NCBI GenBank assembly: GCA_943704415.1
Contig: CALSCO010000688.1
Span: 1-39,384, forward strand
Length of the DNA stretch: 39,384 nucleotides
Source of the DNA: Parvularia atlantis
Lineage: Eukaryota; Opisthokonta; Rotosphaerida
Direction: 5' to 3'
In this document: piece by piece, positions 21,801 to 32,189 of the stretch
Layout: every line of letters begins with the position of its first letter
How positions within the stretch are numbered: position 1 is the stretch's first letter
The notes under the pieces: generated by a model
Databases searched by the model: none
Told to the model about the DNA's origin: nothing
What the model saw: the letters and a program-made list of their open reading frames with translations, nothing else
Translations under genes and position numbers: made by a program

Positions 21801-22398
21801 GCACGACCCACGCGTGCACCGCGCCGGCCATGCGTGCGGCCGCGCCGACGCTGCCGGGCGCCGCGGCGCCGGTGGACGGTGCCGGGCCGCCCGGCGTGAT
21901 GCCGCCGCCGGCGCCCGACCCGCTGCTGCCGCCGCCGCCTCCACCGCCTCCGCCGTCTGCTGCCGCCGCGGCGCTGTTGACCGGCTCGGGCAGCAGGCCC
22001 TGGCCGACGAGCACCTGCACGACGGGCGCGGGCTGGGTGCTGAGCAGCAGGCTGTCGGCCAGCGGCGCGCTCTCGCTCGGCCCGGCCGCGCTGAGCAGCT
22101 GCACCGTGAGCGCGTTCATGGCGGCCTCGACGCCGCCCGCCGCTGCTGCTGCTGCCGCCGCCGCCGCCGTCCCGCTGGCCGCCGCGCCCAACGCTGCCGT
22201 CGCCGCCGCCGCTGCTGGCACGACGTCGAACGCGACGAGGGTCGTCCCGCCCTGGCGCAGCGCGACAAACACGTGGCCCGGCGCGGCCCACACGCGCGCC
22301 ACGCCCGCGGCCGGCCCCGCCGCGAACAGCGCGCCGAGCGCGGCGCCGCCCCGCAGCACGGCCGGCGCGGCGCCCTCGAGCGGCGCGAGGCGCAGCAT
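18816..22398 (-). CDS. Large beta-propeller/alpha-solenoid protein, HPS6-like (BLOC-2) or RMC1-like
   Basis: Proposed exons (minus order): 21074-22398, 20895-21039, 20753-20835, 20657-20720, 20299-20605, 19978-20250, 19824-19910, 19558-19763, 19225-19491, 19055-19174, 18816-19001; 1020 residues. The first half is beta-rich (propeller-like), interrupted by Ala- and Gly-rich linkers; the second half is helical. The C-terminal stretch (ALTALLVTLNEAPAAVRFLL, WDEAIAQ, QQVELFHTVFATVLEHNP, YSIYDLLALLK, LTVGAVRSQLLKLM) has the order and spacing I recall from the end of human HPS6, a BLOC-2 subunit acting in endosome-to-lysosome-related-organelle traffic. RMC1/Mic1 or another Vps-C-like solenoid is the alternative. 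Weak points: introns of 34 bases (21040-21073) and 32 bases (20721-20752), and a GC-AG intron at 20606-20656. Confidence 0.6.
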
Positions 22399-22431
22399 CA
22401 ACGGTCACGGTAGATCGATCTGTGCGCAAGG
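22399..22431. promoter_or_regulatory. 33-bp divergent start region, shortest in the window
   Basis: Only 33 bases lie between the start codons of the HPS6-like gene and TMEM115. Transcription must start inside this gap or inside the opposing first exon. Confidence 0.5.
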
Positions 22432-23914
22432 ATGGACGTGGTTGCGCAGGCCCGCGACGCCGCCGCTGCGCTGCCGCCGGGGACGCGCGCCCTCGCCGCG
22501 GCCAGCGCCGTGCTCGCGCTGCTCGGCTGGGTCGCGACGGGCGCCGACGGCCGCGCGGCGCTGTGGCCGCACCTGGCCGCGTCCGGCTAGTGCGTGCCGC
22601 GCGTGCAGCGTAACGTTGCCCTCACGCGACGCGGGCACGGCGCAGCGTCCTCCCGCCGTCGATGAACGTCTGGGCTCTGCTGACGGCCGGCCTCTTCGAG
22701 TACAGCGTGCTGCAGGCGCGTGCCGCTGCTCCGTGCTGCTGCCGCAAGCTCACGGCGCACGACACGCGCGCGCGCAGCTGCTCGTCACCCTGCCGCTGCT
22801 CGTGCTCGCCGCGCGCTACCTCGAGGGCGTCTGGGGCACGCTCGAGCTGCTGCGGTTCGTGGCCATCGTCAACGCGGCCGCGGCCCTGCTCGTCATCGTC
22901 TTCCAGATCGTCGGCTACGCGCTCACCTTCGACCCGCTCGTGCTGTACGGCACGTACGTCAGCGGGCACGTACCGCTGCTGCTCGCCTTCCTTGTCGCGT
23001 TCAAGCAGCTCGTGCCCGAGCACACCGTCACCCTCGCCGAGCCTCTGCGCCTGCGCGCCAAGGACGCACCGCTGGCGGGCGTGGCGTTCGCGGTCGTCTT
23101 CTACCTGCTTACGGGCCGCGTCTTCCTGGCCATCTTCGCCGTCGCGGGCTTCTTCGCCGGGTGGGTCTACCTGCGCTTCTACCAGGTGCGTGGCACGCTG
23201 CGCCCGCGTGTGCGGCTCACCCCGGGAGGGCGCGCAGTACCGCGACGGCATCCGCGGCGACCGCAGCGAGACTTTCTCGTTCGCCATGTTCTTCCCCGAG
23301 CCGCTGCAGTGCGTTGCGGCCGGCCGCGCCGCCGCCGTGCGCCGACATCGCGCCGTGTTGCGCAGGCCGCTTGCCAAGGCCGCTGCAACGATGGTCTTCC
23401 GCATGCTCGTCGTCGTGCGCCTGTGCGACCGCGTCGAGCCGCGCACGCAGGAGGAGATCGAGATGGAGGAGGCGATCTTCGTGCGCAAGGACGCGCCGTC
23501 CGTGCTCGGCACCGAGACGTCCGACGCCGAGCGGCGGCGGTGTGGTGCACCGGCGCGCGACGGACGCGCGTGCTGACGCCTGGGGACGCCGCAGGCAGAA
23601 GGCCCTGCACGCGCTTGAGACGCGTCTCAACGCGCCCCCGCTGCCCGCGGCCAGCTCGCCCTCGAGCGCGGCGGCCACCACGCCGTCCGCGGCGCCGCAG
23701 CGGCCCGGCACCCCCTTCGCGCTCGCCCCGAGCGCCCCGGTTGCCGCGGCCATCCGCCCACCCACGGGACCGCCCGCGTCGTACACGGCCGTCACGCTCG
23801 TGCCCGCGTCGGACGCGCCCGCGTCGCCGGACCACGCCTCGTGCGTTTGCAGCCCGTGCGCGCGCGTGTCGCAAACGAGCTCACGCACGATACAGGACCG
23901 ACGCGGCCGCATGA
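22432..23914 (+). CDS. TMEM115: TMEM115-family Golgi membrane protein (DUF1751, rhomboid-like)
   Basis: Rhomboid-fold pseudoprotease family, Golgi-resident in animals and tied to retrograde Golgi-ER traffic. Exons: 22432-22589, 22646-22715, 22778-23185, 23238-23308, 23366-23539, 23595-23840, 23896-23914; 381 residues (human 351). Match to human TMEM115 is collinear: VWALLTAGLFEYSVLQ, LAARYLEGVWGTLELLRFVA, LVAFKQLVPEH, GWVYLRFYQ, FSFAMFFPEPLQP and DAERRRQKALHALETRL. Six or so membrane helices; cytosolic Ala/Pro/Ser-rich tail. No Ser-His rhomboid catalytic pair seen. The second intron (22716-22777) fits only as GC-AG after CAG; removing it aligns 26 residues with human without a gap. The last exon (19 bases) is the least certain. 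Confidence 0.9.
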
Positions 23915-24000
23915 GCTCGTTGGTGCGGCCGTCTGCAGCTGCTGTACAGGAATGTGTGCGTTGCTTTGTGTGTGCGGTGCATGCTCCTCCCCCCCGCGCG

Positions 24001-26242
24001 TCACGGGGCCGTCTGCTGCGTCATAAAGTCCAGCTGGCGCTTGACGTAGAAGAGCATATAGCTGCGCGCCGGCGCCCCACCGTCAGTCGCGCTCGCCCGC
24101 TCGCCCGCTCGCCCGCAGATACGCCACGCACGCGTTCGTCTGCAGCACCTCGCTCCCGTGCACCTTGGTGACTTTGTCGTCGTCGATCTTGAACCACTGC
24201 GCCCCGCAGTCGCTCAGCACCGCGCCTCCCGCACGCGTATGCGCGTCCGCGCACCTGCTCGTTGCTGAGCACGTAGATGACGTAGTGGCCGCTCTCGAGC
24301 GTGCCCAGGTGCGTGATGACCGCAAACAGCGCGTAGTCGTACCCGAGCAGCAGCGCCTTGGGCAGCCGCGGTGGCGTCTCGGCGTCGCTCGCCGCGCCCG
24401 ACAAATTGGCCGAGATGAACGGGCCGAGGTTGAGCGAGGTCGGGAAGGCGCTGAACGTGTCAATTTTGAGGCTGCTGGCGGCCGAGTGCTCGAAGCGCTG
24501 CGCGCGACAGTCGCCGCCGTCAGCGCGAGCCATGGACAACACGCGCGAGCGAGCGCGGACGCGCACCTTGATGTGGATCGTCAGCACGCATGGCGCCATC
24601 CAGATCGACAGTTGCTTGGTCGAGGCCTGGTACCCGCCGCAGTTGTCGCAGCGCACGTCGGTGCTCCCGAGGCGCTCGGGCCGCGTGAACCGCCGCAGGC
24701 AGTCCATGAGCGCGTTGTTGTCGTCGTCGTCGCCGTGGCCGTTGCTGCGCGACGTGAGCGCCACGGAGATGTCGAAGAAGGGGTCGCGGGCTGCGGCGTT
24801 TGCACATGCGTGAGAGCGCTGCGATGCGATGCGAGTGCCGCACCGGTCGACACGTTGCCGCAGTTAAGGCAGGTCACGTCCGACTTGAGGATGCCCTTGA
24901 AGACGCGGTGCACGACGCACGTGCAGTCGCTCGGCGAGCCTGCGCCGCGGAGGCGTGGGCGTGCTGCAGTGCGGGCGCGTGCACGCCGCGCACCGTTGCA
25001 ATGCGAGTGCAGCCCGTTGAGCACGGTGATGAAGAACTCGTGCGCGTCCTGCTGCTCGTACCCGGCCAGCTCGCTCGAGAACGTCCACATGGCGTGCAGG
25101 AACTGGTGCGGCGCGAACGGCGCCTCCTGGCCCGAGAAGCACTGCGCGCGCGCGGCGCGGATCAGGCGATCGTGAAGCGGGTCATGCACGCGCGCACCTG
25201 CATGAACAGGTCGTCCGTCAGGCACGCCAGGCACACGACCGCGGCCTGCGGGTCTTGCTGCTGGCGGATCGGGCACGTGCGCGGGCTGCGCGCGCGGCGC
25301 GTGAGCAGCGCGCAACATCGCGCAACAGCGCAGGACGCACTTGTGCCCGTCCGTGAGGAAGTACGAGCGCATGAGCGGGTTGTGCAGCAGCGCCTGCAGG
25401 ATCGAGTTCATGAAGCACGTCGAGCCGAGGTTGTACAGCCCGCGCAGCCCTGCTGCGGGTGCGCGCGGGCGGCCCGTGAGCGACACGACAGCCGCCCATC
25501 GTGCCCCGAGGGGGCGCCGCACGCCACCGCTGCACTTGCGCACGACGCCGTCGCGGCGGATCGCGTCCCGGTCGCGCTCGCTCAGGCTCGCCAGCTGGTA
25601 CCGCGCGCGCTTGAGCACGCGCCCCGAGTCGAGCGACCACGTGTCTGGTGGCCAGCCGCGGCGGTGAGTGAGACACGGGCCGTATCGAGCGCGAGGCAGC
25701 AGCCGCACAGGCCCGCGCCGACAAGCCCTCGTCGTACAGCGCGCGCTGCTGCTGCCGCACGAGCCGCTCAAAGTCGGTGTCGTAGACGTAGTCGCGACAG
25801 GCGAGGCAGAACAGGCTCTTGCTCGTGAGGTCGAGCGCTGCGCGCGCGTTCCGCGTCAGCCAGAGCGCAACCAACGCGACAGTCTGTCGGCCGACGCGCA
25901 CCAAAGTTGTGCTGCTGCTCGGCCAGGTGCGCGGCGATGTGCGCGCCGCCGCACGCGAGCGACACGCACTGCAGGCACGCGTGCACGCGCCGGCTGTGCC
26001 CGCACACGCCGCAGTTGACCGGCGGCAGCTGCGCGTCGCGTCGCTCGGTCGGTCGCGTGCGTCGTGGAGGCAGGCAAACATACCTTGGCGTCGACCCCGC
26101 CCGCCGGCAGCAGCGGCAGAAGCACCGCGTCGGCCGCGCCCGCCGCCGTCTCGGTCCAGCGCAGGACGGTGGCCAGCGCCGCGAGCGCGCGCCTATCGCC
26201 GCGCAGGCGCGCCGTGTGCGCACACGCCGACGTCGCCATCAT
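24001..26242 (-). CDS. UBP8: SAGA histone H2B deubiquitinase Ubp8/USP22
   Basis: Ubiquitin-specific protease of the SAGA DUB module, removing ubiquitin from histone H2B in the nucleus. Twelve exons (minus order): 26084-26242, 25902-26028, 25709-25837, 25528-25644, 25341-25452, 25198-25285, 24994-25141, 24844-24939, 24567-24790, 24255-24497, 24132-24196, 24001-24061; 522 residues (human USP22 525). An N-terminal ZnF-UBP domain (NCGVCGHSRRVHACLQCVSL, HNFALD, FCLACRDYVYD) precedes the catalytic domain. The Cys box is GLYNLGSTCFMNSILQALLH, QQDAHEFF follows, and the His box is GTLESGHYVIYVL. Zinc-binding CLACL, TCLNCGNVST and VRCDNCGGYQ are also present. Closest to USP22/Ubp8 by the shared phrases CLRRFTRPE, STKQLS and RFEHSA. 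The catalytic residues look intact. Tandem with PSMG1, which ends 33 bases upstream. Confidence 0.94.
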
Positions 26243-26275
26243 CAACTGATTGCGCCGGTTGCGCGGCAGCGAGGC

Positions 26276-27417
26276 TCACAGGTACAGCGGGTTGCTCGTG
26301 CGGCGCGGCATGCGGCGTGACCACGCGCGGTGGTACTTGCGCAGGACCTCGCCCACGTTGTTCTTCTCGGCCAGGGGCAGGCGCAGCAGCGCCGGCTCGA
26401 ACGCAAGCAGCGTCGGCAGGGTCATCTGCGCGTCGGCGTCCCTCGCCTCGAGCAGCGAGAGGTACATGCGCCCGGGGATGTTGCGCAGCTGACACTGCCC
26501 GCATGTGCGCACAAGCTCGTTGTTAAGACCACGCTCGCCCACATTCAGCCGCGACGCACGTGCGTCAGCAGCGCCGCGCTCGGGCCCTCGACCACGTTGG
26601 GCGACTCGAGGAACGGCGCAATCGGCGCGCGCCCGGCCGACGACGTGTGCAGCACGCGCAGCAGCGGTGGCACGGCCTCGTCCTCCTGCATCACCTCGCG
26701 GTCGACGATGTAGCTGGCCGGACGCAGCGACTCGAGGAGCGTGATACTGTTGGCCGCGTCAGCCGTCCCTCTGCAGCGCACGCTGGCGCACCTCTGCGGG
26801 CTCACACTCGCCATCACCACGGCCGCCCAGTGGAACGCGCGCTCGACGGGGATGGGCCCGCGGCACAGCATCACCAGCGCCGTGTTGCGCTCGTCCACGC
26901 CGAACAGCTCGCACACGGCGTCCTCGGGCGCCTTGCTGGCGCGCTGCCCCTCGACGGCCGTCTCCTCGCCGTACAGGTGCTGCAAGCGAGGCGTGAGCGC
27001 GCCGCGGCACACGAACGGCGCAGCCGCGCACCGGCACAGGCGGCACGGTCAGCGCGCCGAGGCGGCGCTTGATCGGGAAGACGGCGTCGAGCGCGTGCTC
27101 GCCGGGCCCGTTGAAGCCGACGACGAGCGCGGTCGTCGCGAGGGGTCTGCCATCCCTGGGCGCGGTCGCGGCGGTTTCCCACTGAGCGCGTGACGCGCGC
27201 GCGTGTCACGCACGACCCATGCGCATCGCGAGTCGCGCACCTTCCACTTGAGGTCGCCCTCGCACAGCGCTGTGAGCACCTGCCGCACGGGGCGCGCACC
27301 CACTAGCACGTCCGCGTCGTCCTCGTCCGCCTCGGCGCCGTACAGCCGCGCGCGAAAGAGCGGCGCGGGCGCTTCAGCCTCGTCGTCCGAGTCGGACGTC
27401 AGCACATCGTCCGGCAT
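26276..27417 (-). CDS. PSMG1: Proteasome assembly chaperone 1 (PSMG1/PAC1, Pba1)
   Basis: PAC1 pairs with PAC2 to build the proteasome alpha ring and block its dimerisation. Exons (minus order): 27241-27417, 27032-27181, 26792-26979, 26560-26746, 26276-26494; 306 residues (human 288). An acidic head ([14 protein letters not shown]) is followed by [14 protein letters not shown], a strand-rich core ([13 protein letters not shown]), [50 protein letters not shown] and [14 protein letters not shown] near the end. These line up with human PSMG1 in order, including its PNIV-DLPAAVL segment. The start at 27417 is the first ATG in frame. The animal-like resemblance is notable because yeast Pba1 is highly diverged. 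The C-terminal HbYX-like motif would be NPLYL, but the true Hb-Tyr-X at the last three residues (LYL) fits the family. Confidence 0.88.
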
Positions 27418-27650
27418 GCTGCAAAGCGCGTGATGCGCCCGCCGGCCATGTGCGCGACCGCGTGGCCGCTTCACGTCCCTCACTTTTTTTTTCCTTCCTT
27501 CGCCCTCCCCGGGGCCTCTCGCACGCGCCTCGTGCCGCGCGCGACCGCCCGCCGCCGCGCGTCACACGGTGCCCGTCTCACCCCGCCCCGCCGTGCGCGC
27601 GCGCGCCAACGCAGAGTCCCGGGCATTCGCAGTCCCCCGCTCGCACACCC
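27418..27650. promoter_or_regulatory. 233-bp divergent region, PSMG1 / Hsp70
   Basis: This is the widest head-to-head gap in the window and the only one with a strong sequence feature: a pyrimidine tract around 27480-27510 on the plus strand (nine T then CCTTCC repeats). Such tracts often mark strong fungal promoters. I see no clean heat-shock element (alternating nGAAn/nTTCn blocks). Confidence 0.5.
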
Positions 27651-29866
27651 ATGGCCACCCTCGAGGAGTTTGACGGCGCCATCGGCATCGACCTCGGCAC
27701 GACCTACTCGTGCGTCGGCGTGTGGATGCAGGACCGCGTCGAGATCATCGCCAACGACCAGGTGCGCGCCGTGCCCGCCGTGCCCGCTGTTGGCCGCTGA
27801 CGAGGGCGCCGCGACAGGGCAACCGCACCACGCCCTCGTACGTCGCCTTCACCGAGAACGAGCGCCTGATCGGCGACGCGGCCAAGAACCAGTCGGCCAT
27901 GAACCCGAAGAACACGGTCTTTGACGCCAAGCGCCTGATCGGCCGCCGCTTCAACGACGCGTCGGTGAAGAGTGCGTGCGGCCGCGTGCCCATTGTTTAT
28001 TTCCCGCGCCGGTCGCTCACGCCGCCGCGACGCACGCGCGCAGAGGACATGGTCAACTGGCCGTTCACGGTGATTGAGAAGGACGAGAAGCCGTTCATCC
28101 AGGTCGAGTACCAGAAGGAGACGCGCGAGTTCAGCCCCGAGGAGATCTCGTCGATGGTGCTGATCAAGATGAAGGAGACGGCCGAGGCGTACCTGGGCAA
28201 GACCGTCAAGAAGTCGGTCATCACCGTGCCGGCCTACTTCAACGACGCGCAGCGCCAGGTGCGTTGCCCGTGCTTGCGGCTCCCGGCTCGCAGTGACGGC
28301 TGACGCGCACGCGCACGCGCACGCACACGCACACCAGGCCACGAAGGACGCCGGCCTCATCTCGGGCATGGAGGTCCTGCGCATCATCAACGAGCCCACG
28401 GCCGCGGCCATCGCGTACGGCCTCGACTCGGCCAACGACAAGAAGAAGAAGGAGCGCACGGTGCTCATCTTCGACCTCGGCGGCGGCACGTTCGACGTGT
28501 CCCTGCTCACGATCGACTCGGGCATCTTCACGGTCAAGGCCACGGCCGGTGACACGCACCTGGGCGGCGAGGACTTTGACAACCGCATGGTCGAGTACTT
28601 CAAGGGCGAGTTCAAGAAGAAGCACAAGAAGGACCTGAGCGAGAGCGCGCGCGCCGTCCGGCGCCTGCGCACGGCCTGCGAGCGTGCCAAGCGCAACCTC
28701 TCGGCCGCGACGCAGACCTCGATCGAGATCGACTCGCTGTTCGAGGGCATCGACTTTGCCGCGACGATCACCCGCGCCAAGTTTGAGGAGCTGTGCATGG
28801 ACCTGTTTACGGGCTGCATCGACCCGGTCGACAAGGTGCTCAAGGACGCCAAGTACAAGAAGGAGGCGGTCGACGACATCGTGCTCGTCGGTGGCTCGAC
28901 GCGCATCCCCAAGATCCAGTCGCTGCTGCAGGTGCGGTGCCGCTTGCTTTTTTTTGTTTTTGTTGGGGGGCGTGCTGTGGTCGTCTCACGCGCCGCCCGC
29001 GCGTCGTGCAGGACTTCTTCAAGGGCAAGGCGCTCAACCGCTCGATCAACCCTGACGAGGCCGTGGCCTACGGCGCCGCCGTCCAGGCCGCCGTGATCAT
29101 GGGCAAGCAGAACGAGAAGACTGAGAACCTGCTGCTGCTGGACGTCGTGCCGCTGTCGCTCGGCGTGGAGATGCAGGGCGGCGTGATGGCCGTCGTCGTC
29201 CCGCGCAACACGCCCATCCCGACCATCAAGAAGAAGGTGTTCACCACGACCGAGGACCGCCAGACCACGGTTGAGTTCCCGATCTACGAGGGCGAGCGCC
29301 CCATGTGCCGCGACAACAACCTCCTCGGCCGCTTTGAGCTGACGGGCATCCCACCCGCACCGCGCGAGACGCCCGAGCTTGAGGTCACGTTTGACCTCGA
29401 CGCCAACGGCATCCTCCACGTCACGGCCGAGGACCGCGGCACACACCGCAAGAACGACATCGTCATCAAGAACGACTCGGCACGCCTCTCCTCAGCCGAC
29501 ATCTCGCGCATGCTTGCCGACGCCGAGAAGTTCAAGGAGGAGGACCGCAAGAACCGCGAGCGCGTCGCCGCCCGCGACGGCCTCAAGCACTACATCTACC
29601 AGGTCCAGGACTCGCTCAACGACCCTCAGGTCCTCCTGAAGATGTCGGGCGACGTTGATGCCCTGACCGAGGCGCTCAACGAGACGCTCGTCTGGCTCGA
29701 CACGGACGAGACGGCCGACAAGGTGTGGCGCGCGCCCAGTCCCCTGTCGCGCTGCTCGTGCTCATGCGTGCCCCGCCCGGCCCCGCAGAACGACATCGCC
29801 GCCAAGCAGAAGGCGCTCGAGAAGAAGGTTGGCCCGGCGATGGGCCGTCTGTACAACCGGAAGTGA
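27651..29866 (+). CDS. HSP70: Cytosolic Hsp70, Ssb-like, without EEVD tail
   Basis: ATP-driven chaperone. Exons: 27651-27761, 27818-27971, 28044-28258, 28338-28931, 29012-29722, 29789-29866; 620 residues. Hsp70 signatures are intact: [59 protein letters not shown] and [18 protein letters not shown]. It ends AMGRLYNRK without the EEVD that binds TPR co-chaperones. The phrases [20 protein letters not shown] and [20 protein letters not shown] resemble fungal ribosome-associated Ssb (about 613 residues, also lacking EEVD) more than canonical Hsc70. Other parts ([18 protein letters not shown]) are canonical, so the class call is provisional; a binding partner such as RAC is not visible here. Five introns is many for an Hsp70. 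Confidence 0.93.
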
Positions 29867-29977
29867 GCGGTGGCCGCCCTCTGCCCTGTTCTCTTTGAGT
29901 GTCGTTGCTTCCTGTCCCACGCACACCGCACTGGCTCGCATTGCACGTACGCACGCGGCGCAAAACACGCGCACCGT

Positions 29978-32124
29978 CTACGCGATAACGACGGCCTTGC
30001 TCGTGTCGAGCACTGCGCGCCGGTTGTGTGTCAGCCGCAGACGGGCCGACGCAGACAGGCCGACACAGACGGCGCACCGTAAAACTTGTTGTAGCCGGGG
30101 CCGTTGAGGTCGCGCCGCGTGATGAACGAGTGCGTGGCCAGGCCCGAGCCGGTCGCGCTCACGGCCTCCCACAGCGACATCCAAAAGCCGTACTCGAGGT
30201 CACTGTAGCCAGCGTTGCGCGCCGCGCTCACGCCCTCGCCCTGCTGCGCCGTCAGCGCCCGCCGGCCCCGTCGCTGCCACCACCACGCGCCTTGATCGCG
30301 AAGAAGGCGTTGATGCAGCGCAGCGACGAGCGCGGCGGCTCCTTGTCCGAGCCGTCGGCGGCCGCAAACGTGCCGATGCACACGTCGCCGTACTGCGGCA
30401 GCGGCTGCCACAACGTGACGTCGTTCCTGGTGGAGCGCGTGCGCGTGTGAGCTGAGAGGGATGCGCGCGACAGCCACCCGCCGCGCACTCGCGCATGAAG
30501 AACCTGGCGTTGGTCCAGATGCGCTCAAAGGCGATCGGCTGGCGCACGATCACACCGTCGTCAAACACGACCGGCACGCTGTAAGTCGGGGCGCTGTCCG
30601 GCGCGCGTACGCGTGTCAGCTGCGAGCCGCCGTCAGTGTGCGCGCTAGAAACGCACTCGTAGCCCTGTACGACGACGTCGCCGAGCGGCACGTAGCCAGC
30701 CGGCGCCACGGGCTGGGCGCGCGTCAGGGCCTACGTGGCGCGCATGCCAGTCACGCACGCGCACCCGCCAGATCGAGTGCGACTGCAGCGCGACGTTGAT
30801 CTCGCCCGATGTGTCGTACACGCGCGTGAACTGGCTCACGAGTTGTACGCGCAGCTCGCCGGCCGGCGGCGACGGCGGCACGTAGCCACGCAGGGCCTCG
30901 TACACGGGTGTGGCGATCCAGCTGTCGGGCGCGCGCAGGCCGAGCACGGCGATCGCGGTGGCGCTGAGGTCGTACACGCGGACCTCGCGCGCGATTGTCT
31001 GGTTGTTGTTGATTCGGTAGCCGCTGACGATGAAGCTGAGGCGCGGCCAGTCAAAACCGCTTGTTTACGCGTCTCACGCGTCCGTGACACACGGGATGTT
31101 GCGGAACGGCTGCGCGTCGCGACCGTGGCCGCCTGCTCGCCCACTCAGCTGCCTGCGCGGTTGTGCGCGCACTCTCACGCACCGTTCTGGCCGCCACCGT
31201 GGTCGGCGCAGATCAGGATCACCGTGTCATCCCACAGGCCCACGCTGCGGTACGCCTCGACGACCTCGCCGACGAGCTGGTCCGCATACTCGATCGCCTG
31301 CTCGTGCCCGTGAGCCCGCGCGGCGCAGGTAGGGGGCAGCGTGCCTCAAAGTACGTCGGCGAGCCCCAGAACGAGCCGTGGCCCGCGCCGTCGACGTGGT
31401 CGAGGTGGATGCTGCGCGCGCGCGCGGCGGTGAGCAGAGCCGCGCGGCCTGGCAGACCGAGCGCACAAGAGCATGTCCGGGCGCTCGGCCTTGGCCCAGG
31501 CGATGGCCGCGTCGGTTGTCTGGCGCTCGTTGCCGGGACTCTGCTTGATGTCGAGCACGGGCTCGTCCTCGATCAGGCGCCCGAAGCCGCTCCTGGGCGT
31601 GTTTCATCCGCGCGAGTGAGCCGCAATCAAGCGCGTCTACGGGCGCGGACCAGTGGTAGAACGCGCCGATCTTGGCCGAGGGCACCTGCTCGCGCAAGAC
31701 CGCGAACATGGACGGCGTCTGCACCGAGTCGCCGCGCTCCCAGCCGTTGGTGTAGACGCCGTGCTGGTCGGGACCGGCGCCGCCGACCATCGAGAACCAG
31801 TTCTGCGAGCTGCTCGTGCCGATCACGTTCTGCGCGTGCACAGGGCACGTTGGTTGCTGTCGCGCTGCACACGCGCGCGCGCCCCGCACGCACCTGCATC
31901 TGCAGCGTCGCCGTGCCGTTGGCGATCAGGCCCTTCATGACGGGCGCGTTGGCAGTGGCGAGCCAGTCCTGCGCCCCCGCGCGCGCCGCTCAGCCTCGCG
32001 CGTCGCGCGCATCGCACGCCGCACGCACGCCGCCGAGGCCGTCAATGCCGATGACGAGCACGCGCACGGCCGCGGCCGGGGCGGCGAACAGGGCGAGCAG
32101 GGCGAGGGCGACGGCGGCGCGCAT
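29978..32124 (-). CDS. Secreted alkaline-phosphatase-superfamily domain fused to a VPS62/DUF946 domain
   Basis: Twelve exons (minus order): 32029-32124, 31894-31968, 31651-31829, 31467-31592, 31345-31411, 31183-31297, 31093-31132, 30765-31035, 30504-30712, 30291-30426, 30078-30243, 29978-30012; 504 residues. A signal peptide (MRAAVALALLALFAAPAAA) leads into a type I phosphodiesterase/alkaline-phosphatase-like domain: VLVIGIDGLGG (metal Asp), TSSSQNWFSMVGGAGPDQHG (nucleophile region), FYHWSGFGRLIEDEPV, HLDHVDGAGHGSFWGSPTYF and ADHGGGQNGGHG (metal Asp/His), then RNIPFIVSGYRI. The second half has the VPS62/DUF946 pattern: RVYDTSGE, SIWRPVAPAGYVPLGDVVV, AFERIWTNARNDVTLWQPLP and NKFYGV. Two introns (31298-31344, 30244-30290) fit as GC-AG. 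Substrate unknown; the metal ligands look complete. No GPI-type C-terminus. Confidence 0.85.
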
Positions 32125-32189
32125 GGCTCGGCACGTGGCAGTCTGACACAAAGCGATTGGCCGCGCGTCCTACCCACGTGACACCCAGC
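32125..32189. promoter_or_regulatory. 65-bp divergent start region, phosphatase-VPS62 / EMC7
   Basis: Two ER-targeted proteins start head to head 65 bases apart. No motif recognised. Confidence 0.4.

Noticed and set aside
21644-23914. 756-codon plus-strand frame running over two genes
   Set aside because: It reads antisense through the HPS6-like gene, then happens to join two real TMEM115 exons. Its first part is low-complexity Ala/Pro/Arg typical of GC-rich antisense frames.
26446-26500. Tandem same-strand USP22 and PSMG1 as an operon or fused gene
   Set aside because: PSMG1 has its own stop 33 bases before the USP22 start, and the two families are not known to be fused; close tandem spacing is normal in this window.
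28290-28337. CA/CG-rich dinucleotide run, possible Z-DNA or microsatellite
   Set aside because: It lies wholly inside an Hsp70 intron, is short and irregular, and such runs occur in many introns here.
27704-29446. 580-codon open frame on the minus strand across the Hsp70 gene
   Set aside because: It is the mirror of Hsp70 coding sequence. Long antisense frames over hsp70 are a known artefact, once annotated as an NAD-glutamate-dehydrogenase-like gene. It has no intron structure of its own.
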